45,554 nt of DNA from a virus (IMGVR_UViG_3300021418_000001:1-45554), one strand, 5' to 3'; shown: positions 8,951 through 15,783, counted from the stretch's first letter. Numbers and translations: made by a program. Notes: generated from the sequence alone by a model not told the origin.

Positions 8951-9352
8951 TCATTCACCATCGATCTTTGGATCATATGGTCTTAGCGAGCCGTCAGGAT
9001 TGACGCGACTATTTGTGATAGGCACCCAGCCACCATGGCCGTCAGGAATGATTCTTCCTGCCGGCGCAGTGACCTTATTTATCCACAGGAATATTTCCAG
9101 CGCCTTCTCTGCCTGAGCCACAGGAGGGAATAACACCCCGATTTTGTTGAGGATTTCCTCGGTCACTTTTACCTGATCATCGTACTTGCCTTGAGCCAGG
9201 CCTGTTAATAACTTTGACGCAATTGCTGCCAGGGTTTCGGCATGGATATGGAGATCGGCGACTTTGAGATCATGGGCTGTACTGGCTGGCCCCCAGGCTT
9301 TCAGTTCATCGTCACGGAACTTCCGCCAGTCGTCACCTGATATTTTTGGCAT
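8951..9352 (-). CDS. Unknown protein in lysis cluster, 133 aa
   Basis: ATG 9352 overlaps the stop of the holin gene (TGATG). The N-terminal half is helical with histidines (STAHDLKVADLHIHAETLAAIASK). The C-terminal 40 residues are glycine/proline-rich (GRIIPDGHGGWVPITNSR). No signal peptide or membrane segment was seen. Its place directly downstream of holin and endolysin suggests a lysis or late-stage accessory function, but nothing in the sequence proves it. A perfect DnaA-box 9-mer at 9079-9087 lies inside the coding sequence and is probably chance. Confidence 0.65.
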   Translation of the reverse strand: MPKISGDDWRKFRDDELKAWGPASTAHDLKVADLHIHAETLAAIASKLLTGLAQGKYDDQVKVTEEILNKIGVLFPPVAQAEKALEIFLWINKVTAPAGRIIPDGHGGWVPITNSRVNPDGSLRPYDPKIDGE

Positions 9353-9765
9353 CAAGCGAGCCCCTTGGCTTTGATGTCCTCAGCCTGGGCCACGACGGCA
9401 GCTGGGGAGTGGACGAACAATCCCCATACGACCGATGCTATCGGGAGGATGATGCCGATGACAGCCTGTGATGTGCTGTCAGAGATCACACCGCTCGTTA
9501 CGAGTGCCCCGCCTGCATAGTTGGTAACGGCTCTGATTATGGTTGCGTATTGCTGGAATGTGATTGTCATTTTATGTCTCCTATTGAGTGCTTCATTTTC
9601 TTCTTCATGCTCTGTTGCAAACAGAACAAAGGCCCAAAACCCGCGTTCCTCACGATCATTGTGCTGGGGGTGCCGCTCTACGTCTCTGAATCCCCAATAT
9701 CTCCATAATAGTCCATCTCCCGCAGCATCACGATAGTTTAGCATATGCCTGGTCCGATAGTTCAT
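9352..9765 (-). CDS. Holin-type membrane protein with two in-frame starts (137 and 72 aa forms)
   Basis: The C-terminal 72 residues begin MTITFQQYATIIRAVTNYAG and contain two hydrophobic segments (GGALVTSGVIS and AVIGIILPIASVVWGLFV). They match the Pam3-gp28-type family of putative phage holins. Two starts are well supported. ATG 9765 follows GAGGAGG and overlaps the endolysin stop in an ATGA junction. ATG 9570 follows AGGAG at a 7-base spacing and gives the usual family length. The extra 65 N-terminal residues of the long form are hydrophilic and histidine/arginine/glutamate-rich. A long form acting as antiholin, in the manner of dual-start holins such as lambda S, is inference. Confidence 0.75.
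   Translation of the reverse strand: MNYRTRHMLNYRDAAGDGLLWRYWGFRDVERHPQHNDREERGFWAFVLFATEHEEENEALNRRHKMTITFQQYATIIRAVTNYAGGALVTSGVISDSTSQAVIGIILPIASVVWGLFVHSPAAVVAQAEDIKAKGLA
9571..9582 (-). promoter_or_regulatory. Internal ribosome-binding site for the short holin form
   Basis: Reading leftward, AGGAG (9582-9578) precedes ATG 9570 by 7 bases, an ideal arrangement, although the surrounding frame is already open from 9765. It supports independent translation of the 72-aa holin. Confidence 0.7.
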
Positions 9766-10604
9766 CTCTTCCTCCTCAGCTGTTCAAGCTCATTCTTGAG
9801 TGTGTCAATTTCCTTCACATGCATCATGAACACTGCCTCTGCCGCATCGAGGGCTTCATGCGAGGTCTTGCATTCATCGATGGCGTGTCTTAGCTCTTCG
9901 ATCGGCCCCGCTCCATCGGGCACTGCAGGGGCTATGGAGGCGCTAGCGGCTTCGGCGACAGCTCGCGCCTTCATCTTCTGTACAATGATCGTGATTGCCA
10001 GAACTATTGCGGCGATCGTTAGCGTCACGAATATCGCCAGGATAGGCCCTCTGATTCCCTGAGACCACATCCACAGCATTGATCCTGCTGATCCTACTAC
10101 GGCGGTGCCTGCCCCTATGGCCTCTCCGGTACTGACGGGCTTCTCAGTCTGAGGCTGAAATGCCTTAACGCATTTCTCGGCATAAGCTATGCGCTCGTCT
10201 AGATGCTCATATTTCTTGGACGGAGACTCGAAGTACTGTGAGAAGTTGGCCGTGAGGTTGGCAATTGACCTGCCGCCAGGGTTCTTGAGCTGGGCATTCA
10301 GCCAACGCAGGCCATGGCGTGGCAGGTTCTCAAGCTCCCAGAACGCATAGTTGAACTGGACTACGCCGTCTGCCGGGTTGAGACCGCGGGCTTCAGCGAA
10401 CCGTTCCAGGCCGCTCAGTCTGTCGAGGCGCCATTGTCCAATACCCTGGCTTCCATGGTCTGTTGTCATCCTGTACGCGCTCGGCAGATGTGGACTGCCG
10501 CTCTCCCATGAGAAGTTGCCGACTATTGCTCCAGCGCCACGGACAGAATAGCCGTTCGCGACGCATTGCTTCATGCCGGCCATTTGCTCTTTGGTTATGA
10601 TCAC
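9762..10604 (-). CDS. Endolysin with tail-lysozyme domain, two membrane segments and coiled-coil tail, 280 aa
   Basis: Residues 1-130 match the phage tail-lysozyme fold that cleaves peptidoglycan glycan strands. They include AGAIVGNFSWESG with the likely catalytic Glu34, then GSQGIGQWRLDRLSGLERFA and the NAQLKNPGG region. After a linker come two hydrophobic stretches, about 175-198 (glycine/alanine-rich) and about 205-228 (IRGPILAIFVTLTIAAIVLA), and then a charged helix with heptad-like leucines to residue 280 (EIDTLKNELEQLRRKR). It starts with GTG at 10604 in a GTGA overlap, and its stop overlaps the holin start. A membrane-anchored endolysin with a spanin-like coiled coil is unusual. Catalytic assignment is strong; the role of the tail is inferred. 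Confidence 0.88.
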   Translation of the reverse strand: MIITKEQMAGMKQCVANGYSVRGAGAIVGNFSWESGSPHLPSAYRMTTDHGSQGIGQWRLDRLSGLERFAEARGLNPADGVVQFNYAFWELENLPRHGLRWLNAQLKNPGGRSIANLTANFSQYFESPSKKYEHLDERIAYAEKCVKAFQPQTEKPVSTGEAIGAGTAVVGSAGSMLWMWSQGIRGPILAIFVTLTIAAIVLAITIIVQKMKARAVAEAASASIAPAVPDGAGPIEELRHAIDECKTSHEALDAAEAVFMMHVKEIDTLKNELEQLRRKR

Positions 10605-10786
10605 GGACGTATTGGGAGCTGCATCACGAGATTTGTCAGGCGTTCCGTGTGGCCTTTGATTCTGTCCACGATCGCCTGCAGCCGAGGGTCCGTGAGCTTG
10701 GCGTCCGCCACGGCTCCCTCGAGTGTTGTGAGCATCTTTTCGTGAGCTGCTACGACGGCGTCAAGCTCTCCGACAATGTCGGTCAT
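10601..10786 (-). CDS. Small helical protein, 61 aa (71 aa from alternative start)
   Basis: ATG 10786 lies in an ATGA overlap with the upstream gene; an in-frame ATG at 10816 would give 71 aa. The protein is one long amphipathic helix or coiled coil (HEKMLTTLEGAVADAKLT) without membrane segments. Its stop overlaps the GTG of the endolysin gene, so the two are coupled. It could be an oligomeric lysis accessory protein, but this rests only on position. Confidence 0.65.
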   Translation of the reverse strand: MTDIVGELDAVVAAHEKMLTTLEGAVADAKLTDPRLQAIVDRIKGHTERLTNLVMQLPIRP

Positions 10787-11397
10787 GATCTGTATCCATT
10801 GGCGATTGCGAGCCATTCGTCCATATGCGGCCTGATTTGCTCCATTTCGGCTACGGTCAGTGCGTCACGCCATGATCTGAATGATACGATCCCGGCTTTG
10901 GCCATTGAGAGGCCTTCGGCCACAAGTCTTTCTTCTGGTGTTGCTGGTCGTGGATTGGCGTTGTAGCCAGCACCGGTAACCTGGTTTGGTGGGAGTGATG
11001 TATACAGCTGGTTCGTTATGCGGGACGCATTGCCTTTATCATCGAATTTCAAATTGTCTGGGAAATCATCATTGATAATGTCCTTGGGAGACGCCTTGAC
11101 TCTGAGTCCCTGCATCGGCTCTCCCTGGAACTGGGTCATGACCGAATAGAGGATGACTTCCTTGCCTTTCCACTTGTCGGTCTCGTCACCGAATGCGAGG
11201 GCTAGCGTCTTGCCGTTGCCCTTGTTGAGTACCATGCCTTTCTGCCATCCGCGGAAGTACATGACTGGCTGTTGATCGCCTCCCATGCCGACCTGTTCGA
11301 GGACGACATTGGAAATTATGACCTTGATTTCTTCTCCATCCAGGTCATGAGACTTTACATACCTTGACGGGAATGCTGATGAAATTTGCATGATCAT
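10783..11397 (-). CDS. Conserved phage protein with OB-fold-like region, probable nucleic-acid metabolism, 204 aa
   Basis: The start IMQISSAFPSRYVKSHDLDG, then VMYFRGWQKGMVLNKGNGKT, LAFGDETDKWKGKEVILYS and GLRVK form a recognisable pattern in uncharacterised phage proteins. It looks like an OB-fold (ssDNA-binding-like) or recombination-associated protein. The C-terminal 40 residues hold a separate helical motif (SWRDALTVAEMEQIRPHMDEW). ATG 11397 overlaps the preceding stop in an ATGA; an ATG at 11391 is possible. It is one of very few candidates for DNA metabolism in the genome. Function inferred. Confidence 0.7.
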   Translation of the reverse strand: MIMQISSAFPSRYVKSHDLDGEEIKVIISNVVLEQVGMGGDQQPVMYFRGWQKGMVLNKGNGKTLALAFGDETDKWKGKEVILYSVMTQFQGEPMQGLRVKASPKDIINDDFPDNLKFDDKGNASRITNQLYTSLPPNQVTGAGYNANPRPATPEERLVAEGLSMAKAGIVSFRSWRDALTVAEMEQIRPHMDEWLAIANGYRS

Positions 11398-11687
11398 GAT
11401 CCCTTGCGGTAACGGCGTATGATTTTTGCTAGCCGTTCTTGTTGGCTGATTGATGGGCTACCATTATCGACATTGTCAGAAAGGAAAATGCGTTCCCATT
11501 CGTCAATCTTGAATCCATTTCCATCTGCTGCTGCAAGTAGAGTTTGAGCTTCTTCTGCAAATGTTGATGACTCTGACGTTGAAGACGTGGTTTCTGATTG
11601 AAAGTATCGTGTCAAATACGACCTTGTAGCCTTTGCAGTGAGTTCACTTGCTGCAAACTCACGGAGTATTGACATATCAAGTTTCAT
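11394..11687 (-). CDS. Unknown helical protein, 97 aa
   Basis: A strong AGGAGGA Shine-Dalgarno precedes ATG 11687. The protein is helical with a serine/threonine-rich linker (SETTSSTSESSTF) and a basic C-terminus (RLAKIIRRYRKGS). No family recognised. Its stop overlaps the OB-fold-like gene in an ATGA, so the pair is probably co-translated. Confidence 0.65.
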   Translation of the reverse strand: MKLDMSILREFAASELTAKATRSYLTRYFQSETTSSTSESSTFAEEAQTLLAAADGNGFKIDEWERIFLSDNVDNGSPSISQQERLAKIIRRYRKGS

Positions 11688-11697
11688 TTTGCTCCTC

Positions 11698-11850
11698 CTA
11701 GTTGAGTGGTCTTGTCACTGTAAGGTCCCAAAGCCAGTCCCCCACATAATCCTGGGAGACGATCTGCCATCCCATTTCCTGCAAGCGGTTGACGGTCTCC
11801 ATTAGCTGTTCAGTGTGGCATCTCACGAACCTGTATGTTTCCTCCTTCAT
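11698..11850 (-). CDS. DUF1737-like small protein, 50 aa
   Basis: This frame was found by reading the gap. ATG 11850 has AGGAGA just upstream, and the frame ends in TAG at 11698. The pattern is YRFVRCHTEQLMETVNRLQE, then MGWQIVSQDYVGDW and WDLTV. It resembles the small alpha-beta DUF1737/DUF4177 group, which has an N-terminal helix, a conserved GW turn and a final strand. Function unknown. A protein of similar shape is encoded at 21159. The start overlaps the upstream gene by 41 bases. Confidence 0.65.
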   Translation of the reverse strand: MKEETYRFVRCHTEQLMETVNRLQEMGWQIVSQDYVGDWLWDLTVTRPLN

Positions 11851-11992
11851 CGCGGATTCTCCTTGTCCGATCGTTCATAATTTCCTGGACTGTGATGATG
11901 TTGCCAATGATCCTGTTCTGCTCTTCGAGCATGCCCCTCATGACCATGATCATCTTCTCCAGAATGTCGACGCGGTTCTTCAATTCGTTCAT
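11810..11992 (-). CDS. Short coiled-coil protein, 60 aa
   Basis: Residues 1-40 form a continuous heptad-like helix (MNELKNRVDILEKMIMVMRG), followed by a polar tail. GGAGA lies 6 bases before ATG 11992, which overlaps the preceding stop in an ATGA. Probably a small oligomer; function unknown. Confidence 0.6.
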   Translation of the reverse strand: MNELKNRVDILEKMIMVMRGMLEEQNRIIGNIITVQEIMNDRTRRIRDEGGNIQVREMPH

Positions 11993-12165
11993 GTTGCTTC
12001 TCCTTCTTTCTTTCTATTGCGCCATGCTCGCAGATATCCTGCTATATAACCCCTTCTGTATGTCTTTGACTTCTCACGCTCTTCGGGAGTTTGTGGATTA
12101 TAGATGCGCCATTTGTACCGTTTCTTAGCTCTTGCTTCTGCGGCCACTTGGTAATTGCTTTTCAT
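11989..12165 (-). CDS. Small basic protein, 58 aa
   Basis: The protein is strongly basic (EARAKKRYKWRIYN, RRGYIAGYLRAWRNRKKEG), which suggests nucleic-acid binding. ATG 12165 is chosen because GAGG lies upstream and the overlap with the previous gene is shorter; ATG 12186 would add seven residues. The GYIAGYLRAWRNR segment resembles small phage or plasmid proteins of unknown function. Confidence 0.6.
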   Translation of the reverse strand: MKSNYQVAAEARAKKRYKWRIYNPQTPEEREKSKTYRRGYIAGYLRAWRNRKKEGEAT

Positions 12166-12394
12166 TCTTGGTACGCCTCTTTTCATTCCACAACGCTACA
12201 AGAAACTTCTGATTGTCCAGCCAGCTGAGCTTGATGTCATCCTTACCTGAAATTGCATCTGGCAACATCTGGTCTTCTGCATCTCTGGCGATCTCTCTCT
12301 GCAGTTTGTTGCGATGTCGTTTGCATTTGATGCAGCGGCCATCGTCGTATTTACAGACGCTGCCGCATACTTCGCATGGAGTTCCCTTGATCAT
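12125..12394 (-). CDS. Zinc-ribbon-type small protein, 89 aa
   Basis: The N-terminus has two CxxC pairs (CEVC at residues 7-10 and CIKC near 21-24) around GSVCKYDDGR, a typical zinc ribbon. A basic helix (HRNKLQREIARD) and a basic C-terminus follow. AGAAGAAA precedes ATG 12394, which overlaps the stop of the 46-aa gene (ATGA). Likely DNA/RNA binding or regulatory; inferred. Confidence 0.65.
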   Translation of the reverse strand: MIKGTPCEVCGSVCKYDDGRCIKCKRHRNKLQREIARDAEDQMLPDAISGKDDIKLSWLDNQKFLVALWNEKRRTKNEKQLPSGRRSKS

Positions 12395-12531
12395 GGCTGT
12401 TTCTTCTTGAACAATTTCGAGGCCTGAAGCTTCGTGACCTTCCAGCCTTTAAGAGTTGTTGGTTCTACTGCCTTGTAGGCAGCACCTTTTTTTGGCTTGC
12501 CGAGGAGTGCACGGAAAGCCGCTGGTGTCAT
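12391..12531 (-). CDS. Small basic protein, 46 aa
   Basis: This gene is bounded by ATGA overlaps on both sides, with the upstream stop at 12528 and the downstream start at 12394. The product is lysine-rich (FRALLGKPKKGAAYKAVE, ending KLFKKKQP). No family recognised. The precise coupling supports that it is real despite its length. Confidence 0.6.
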   Translation of the reverse strand: MTPAAFRALLGKPKKGAAYKAVEPTTLKGWKVTKLQASKLFKKKQP

Positions 12532-12743
12532 TTTCCCTGCCACCACCACATCCACCAAGGTTTGGGTGGCGGGAATGATTTGAGGCGCTCGATGATCAAA
12601 AGGCCTTCACTTACACGTAGTTCAACCGGGAACCCTGGAGCGACGATGATGTCGAAAGAAGAGTCCCTACCACTGCGACATAGGCGAGCATGATTGCTCA
12701 TGACCTCCATGACGAAGGTGGCCTTTCCTTGATAGATGATCAT
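12528..12743 (-). CDS. Unknown small protein, 71 aa
   Basis: A beta-type pattern (KATFVMEVMSNHARLCRSG, FDIIVAPGFPVELRVSEG) is followed by an aromatic tail with many tryptophans (PKPWWMWWWQGK). The tail could bind a membrane interface or a partner protein. The start follows the preceding stop by 6 bases. Function unknown. Confidence 0.6.
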   Translation of the reverse strand: MIIYQGKATFVMEVMSNHARLCRSGRDSSFDIIVAPGFPVELRVSEGLLIIERLKSFPPPKPWWMWWWQGK

Positions 12744-12749
12744 TCCGAC

Positions 12750-12971
12750 TCAGTAGCCTCCGTTATAGATTCTGCGCTGCTGAGCTTCGAATTGCTCATT
12801 TTGCTGTTGGCGAAGCTGCTGACGCGCAATCTCATTCTGCTGGAACTGCTGATTGAGTTGCTGTTGTTGGTACGCCTCATTTTGAAACTGTTGATAGTAA
12901 TCCTGTGCGCTGGCTTCGCTGATTGCGAGAATGAGCGCGATTGTGAGGACGATTTGAGCTAGAGTTTTCAT
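12750..12971 (-). CDS. Exported glutamine-rich small protein, 73 aa
   Basis: AAAGGAGG lies just upstream of ATG 12971, which decides this start over a longer frame to 13031. Residues 1-22 form a clear Sec signal peptide (MKTLAQIVLTIALILAISEA, then SAQ). The mature 50 residues are about half glutamine, with QQQ runs and a few aromatic and charged residues, and end RRIYNGGY. It would be a short, polar, probably helical periplasmic peptide. One of several exported small proteins in this operon. ATGA overlap with the upstream gene. Confidence 0.75.
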   Translation of the reverse strand: MKTLAQIVLTIALILAISEASAQDYYQQFQNEAYQQQQLNQQFQQNEIARQQLRQQQNEQFEAQQRRIYNGGY

Positions 12972-13186
12972 TTGGTGACCTCCTTTGGGTCTCTGAAGTG
13001 CTGTGCGATTGCTCTTGGTAGCTCGCCCCATGATTTTTCAGTGAACTTGACTGGCTCGGCCAGTCCTACGTTCAAGAAAATCTGAGCAAGTTGCCATGGT
13101 GTTATGTCTGGCAACGGGTCGAACTGTTTCCGAATTGTAAAATCGCTCTCTTTCACGGTGGATGGGATTGTGTATTTCACGTTCAT
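12968..13186 (-). CDS. Unknown small protein, 72 aa
   Basis: CGGAG lies 7 bases before ATG 13186, and both ends overlap neighbours in ATGA junctions. The sequence (FDPLPDITPWQLAQIFLNVG) looks globular, with a helical core and polar ends. No family or localisation signal was seen. Confidence 0.65.
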   Translation of the reverse strand: MNVKYTIPSTVKESDFTIRKQFDPLPDITPWQLAQIFLNVGLAEPVKFTEKSWGELPRAIAQHFRDPKEVTK

Positions 13187-13578
13187 TGGATTGCTCCGAG
13201 ACAGTGGTAATAGGTCCGTACTGACATTGTTCCTCCTGTAAAATAGACAGCGGCATTGATGTAGTAGGTTGTCTGTGCGGCGACCTCGACGCGGATTGGT
13301 GCTGTCTGGGTTGTCATACTGTATGAGATGCCGCCTGATGGTCCTGTTGTTGCGCGTGCAGGGAACTCAGCGAGAATGTCCTTGATGGTTCCGAGAGAAA
13401 CCTGCAGCGCCTGAATCGTTGCTCCGTTTGCATTGGCTGTAGCGGATACAGAGCAGTCCCAGCTGCCCTTTTCGAGAGTGAACGACTGGCTTGTGACTGG
13501 TCTGCCTGAGACGGGATATTGCTGCCACGGGCTTGTAGCGGTGCAGAGCATGAGCGCTGCGAGCAATTGTTTCAGCAT
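13183..13578 (-). CDS. Exported small beta protein, 131 aa
   Basis: Residues 1-16 look like a short signal peptide (MLKQLLAALMLCTATS). The mature part is serine/threonine-rich with alternating hydrophobic residues (QTAPIRVEVAAQTTYYINAA, GTMSVRTYYHCLG) and two cysteines that could form one disulfide. It suggests a periplasmic or outer-surface beta-sandwich. ATG 13578 lies inside the end of the upstream gene. Role unknown; inhibition of superinfection or envelope interaction is speculation. Confidence 0.65.
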   Translation of the reverse strand: MLKQLLAALMLCTATSPWQQYPVSGRPVTSQSFTLEKGSWDCSVSATANANGATIQALQVSLGTIKDILAEFPARATTGPSGGISYSMTTQTAPIRVEVAAQTTYYINAAVYFTGGTMSVRTYYHCLGAIQ

Positions 13579-13745
13579 TTCTTTTTCAGTTCCATGATTT
13601 CACGTGCAAGTGTGTTGTGGTTTTTTTCAAGCTGATTGATTTTGGACAGAAGAATACGGTTTTCAAACTCAACCAGGCTTTCAATCTCTTTTCGAAAGAG
13701 ATTTTTAAATTCTCTTTCTGTGACTTGAAGTTTTACTGTTCTCAT
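13572..13745 (-). CDS. Small coiled-coil DNA-binding-type protein, 57 aa
   Basis: GGAGGA precedes ATG 13745 at a short spacing, favouring this start over 13772. The first 20 residues (MRTVKLQVTEREFKNLFRKE) resemble a ribbon-helix type start, and a leucine-heptad helix follows (LSKINQLEKNHNTLAREIME). It is the first gene downstream of the predicted structured RNA at 13758-13854, which ends next to its ribosome-binding site. Confidence 0.6.
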   Translation of the reverse strand: MRTVKLQVTEREFKNLFRKEIESLVEFENRILLSKINQLEKNHNTLAREIMELKKKC

Positions 13746-13757
13746 GATTCCTCCAAG

Positions 13758-13854
13758 GTGAAGTGCCAGCAAGGAATCAACCGCACATTGGAGTGAATGT
13801 GCAGGGACTCTTGCCAGCGGCTTGCGAGCACTGGTCGACCTACTGGCACTTCAC
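13758..13854 (-). ncRNA. Predicted three-way-junction structured RNA / leader element
   Basis: A perfect 12-bp outer stem is formed by 13758-13769 and 13843-13854. Inside it, hairpin A pairs 13783-13789 with 13796-13802 (7 bp, 6-base loop), extended by two pairs across one bulged base and by a CAAG/CTTG base. Hairpin B pairs CCAG 13814-13817 with CTGG 13831-13834, and GCT 13820-13822 with AGC 13827-13829. In the leftward transcript the outer stem closes one base before the GGAGGA of the 57-aa gene. A 40-codon open frame (13742-13864, ATGA-coupled) also crosses it, but the nested pairing is better explained by RNA structure. Confidence 0.55.
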
Positions 13855-13884
13855 AATGAGGCATGCGTGCTTCATGCTGAAGAG

Positions 13885-14541
13885 TCAGGCTTGTTCGAGC
13901 ACTTTTTTCATTGCTCGTGCCATTTGGCCTGCGGCTGGCCGTCCGAGGATACCGGCTTTCACGGCCCGCCCCATTGCTCCCTTGAATGCAGCTGCGTGTT
14001 TTGGAGAGGATGACGGGGTAAATACTTCAACTGAATGTTCGGTAATTTCATCAGCTTTTGAAGCCTTTGATGGTTTCAGTGCCGAGAATGGGATTTCAAC
14101 GGCAAATTCGTTCGCTGCTTGTGGTTTTTGTACTGGAACTTTTTTCCTTTGAGACGGAGCCCTCAAGACAAAGCTTCTGTCTTTATATACAGGTTCCAAA
14201 TTGCTCACGTCGTTCAGGTCGACAAAATTCCCATATTCGTGTTCATAGACTACAGCATGGCAAGGCGTACCGTTTTTTGCCAGTTTGTCGACGATTAGAG
14301 CTGTAGTCTTGTAGAACGCGGCTATATGGACGGGATGTGGAAATGCAGATTGATTTTCGACATCGATCGCACAATTCGACAACCGGCATCCGATCGAGCT
14401 TCCGGCGATGCCCTCTATGGCATGTTCCAACGTACCGTTGATTTTGACGGTTTTCTTTGCATTTTCCCATTCCACGTCCCACCAGAAGGCGCACGGATTT
14501 TCATCTGGCCCATAATAGATGCGCTTAGTTTTCCTACTCAT
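13885..14541 (-). CDS. Unknown 218-aa protein
   Basis: The N-terminal 125 residues look like a mixed alpha-beta domain (IYYGPDENPCAFWWDVEWEN, KINGTLEHAIEGIAGSS). A basic linker (RAPSQRKKVPVQKPQ) and a helical, alanine-rich C-terminal region ending MARAMKKVLEQA follow. No family recognised. AAGGGA is upstream, and the ATG overlaps the stop of the HTH-like gene by 8 bases. The pair may act together early in infection; inferred from order only. Confidence 0.7.
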   Translation of the reverse strand: MSRKTKRIYYGPDENPCAFWWDVEWENAKKTVKINGTLEHAIEGIAGSSIGCRLSNCAIDVENQSAFPHPVHIAAFYKTTALIVDKLAKNGTPCHAVVYEHEYGNFVDLNDVSNLEPVYKDRSFVLRAPSQRKKVPVQKPQAANEFAVEIPFSALKPSKASKADEITEHSVEVFTPSSSPKHAAAFKGAMGRAVKAGILGRPAAGQMARAMKKVLEQA

Positions 14542-15175
14542 GAGGATGTTCCCTTAGGCTGGCAACCATCGACACAAATTCCCTCTTCGCTTCCAGTGCC
14601 AGTTTGAAATGCGATGAAGGCAATGGGTAATTTTTCCAATCTTCCCCGAACAAATGAGTCCAATATGACTGGAACGAGAGGATGTCTCCCAGCATATTGC
14701 TAACGCTGCGCTGCCATTGCTCCACTGCAGTGTTGCAATCGGTGCATGGTTCTTGATAGGGAAATATTTCCTCTTCTTCTCTTTCTTCAATTTTCGTTTG
14801 GAGATTGTTTTTATTATTGCGAGCTATTTTTCGTGCTTCTTCTACAGTTAGCGATGGTGTTTCATCAACAATTTTAAATCTGTCAGGATGAGCTATGAGA
14901 GACTGAGCTATTCCAAACGAAATATTTCGACGTCGAAAAGATTCTGGCCAAGCTCTGGCAACTGCTCTTCTGATTTGGAGAGTTGTGACAGACATGCCAA
15001 TTTCATTGGCAAATTTATGAAGTGTTCGCTCTCCGTATTTTGGCTCTAAACGATTTGCAAGATCGCCAAGCTGCCATTGTTTATCAGAGATATCGAGCAT
15101 AATTTTTTTGGCCTCTACGACCGCTTCATCATAAGGCACTATGTAGTTTTCAAGTGGTTTCATAAGCTGCAGCAT
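14534..15175 (-). CDS. HTH/ParB-like DNA-binding protein, 213 aa
   Basis: The N-terminal half has WQLGDLANRLEPKYGERTLH followed by KFANEIGMSVTTLQIRRAVA. The second segment reads as a helix-turn-helix with a typical turn (GMSVTT), similar to ParB-type or phage regulatory proteins. The next segment (ISFGIAQSLIAHPDRF, SLTVEEARKIARNN) fits the helices that follow the HTH in that group. A CxxC (PCTDCNTA) lies near residue 143. GAGG lies 5 bases before ATG 15175. Likely transcription or replication regulator; inferred. Confidence 0.7.
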   Translation of the reverse strand: MLQLMKPLENYIVPYDEAVVEAKKIMLDISDKQWQLGDLANRLEPKYGERTLHKFANEIGMSVTTLQIRRAVARAWPESFRRRNISFGIAQSLIAHPDRFKIVDETPSLTVEEARKIARNNKNNLQTKIEEREEEEIFPYQEPCTDCNTAVEQWQRSVSNMLGDILSFQSYWTHLFGEDWKNYPLPSSHFKLALEAKREFVSMVASLREHPHE

Positions 15176-15184
15176 GGCATCCTC

Positions 15185-15466
15185 TCATTTCTTTGTTTCT
15201 TCCAAGTTCTTGATCCGCCTGATTGCGGCTTGGCGATGTTCGAGTGATACGAGGTCACGCGAGGCTTGTTGCTTATCCATTTGTTCTTTGCGTTGGAAGG
15301 CCTTTCGTTCCTCACGCCTGGCGTCTGCTACTTCTCGTCTGGCTCTCATTTCGATTTTCAGCTTAATTTGATTATCGACATAATCATCAAGTGGCAGACC
15401 TGCTTTTGCAGCTTTCATCTGCATTTTTTTAAGGCGTCCTATCTGGCAATTTGTCTTATCACTCAT
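15185..15466 (-). CDS. Highly charged coiled-coil protein, 93 aa
   Basis: The sequence is almost all charged and alanine residues (KIEMRARREVADARREERKA), with long predicted helices, consistent with a coiled coil. Its start follows a 17-codon micro-frame. No family recognised. Possibly binds nucleic acid or another small operon protein. Confidence 0.6.
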   Translation of the reverse strand: MSDKTNCQIGRLKKMQMKAAKAGLPLDDYVDNQIKLKIEMRARREVADARREERKAFQRKEQMDKQQASRDLVSLEHRQAAIRRIKNLEETKK

Positions 15467-15478
15467 TTTGCTGCCAAC

Positions 15479-15532
15479 TCAATTCTGGCATTTCGCAATG
15501 GGGCAGTTTCCAGCCCCATGCCGAAAGGTCAT
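15479..15532 (-). CDS. Possible 17-aa coupling micro-ORF
   Basis: ATG 15532 overlaps the stop of the 84-aa gene in an ATGA. The frame encodes 17 residues with two cysteines (GNCPIAKCQN) and stops 12 bases before ATG 15466. It fills an otherwise empty 62-base gap. It may only serve translational coupling. Weak evidence. Confidence 0.3.
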   Translation of the reverse strand: MTFRHGAGNCPIAKCQN

Positions 15533-15783
15533 GTTGCTTTGTTGACTCGTAGCTCTTCAAAATGCTTGTCTCCAAGCTTTCCAAGCTTTTCAACGAAACT
15601 GTGGTCCTCCTTCTTCTGTTCATAAAATCGGTATTGGAGATTTTTGAGTTCTTCGTCGCTTCCATTTGCGAGCTGCTTGGCCCATTCAAAGAAGAATTTT
15701 CTATCCTTTTTCAGCCGTTTTACTTCTCCACTGAAAATGTCCAGGATATCATTGATATGACGTTCCATAAGAGTCATTTGCAT
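15529..15783 (-). CDS. Unknown helical protein, 84 aa
   Basis: This lysine/glutamate-rich all-helical protein (IFSGEVKRLKKDRKFFFEWA, EDHSFVEKLGKLGDKHFEEL) has AAAGAG near the start. ATG 15777 would give better spacing and shorten it by two residues. No membrane or signal segment. Function unknown. Confidence 0.65.
   Translation of the reverse strand: MQMTLMERHINDILDIFSGEVKRLKKDRKFFFEWAKQLANGSDEELKNLQYRFYEQKKEDHSFVEKLGKLGDKHFEELRVNKAT

Noticed and set aside
9079-9087. Perfect DnaA box TTATCCACA
   Set aside because: Inside a coding sequence with no other origin feature nearby; probably chance.
13742-13864. 40-codon leftward frame ending in an ATGA overlap
   Set aside because: Fully overlaps the nested inverted repeats and has a weak ribosome-binding site; structured RNA explains the sequence better, though both could be true.
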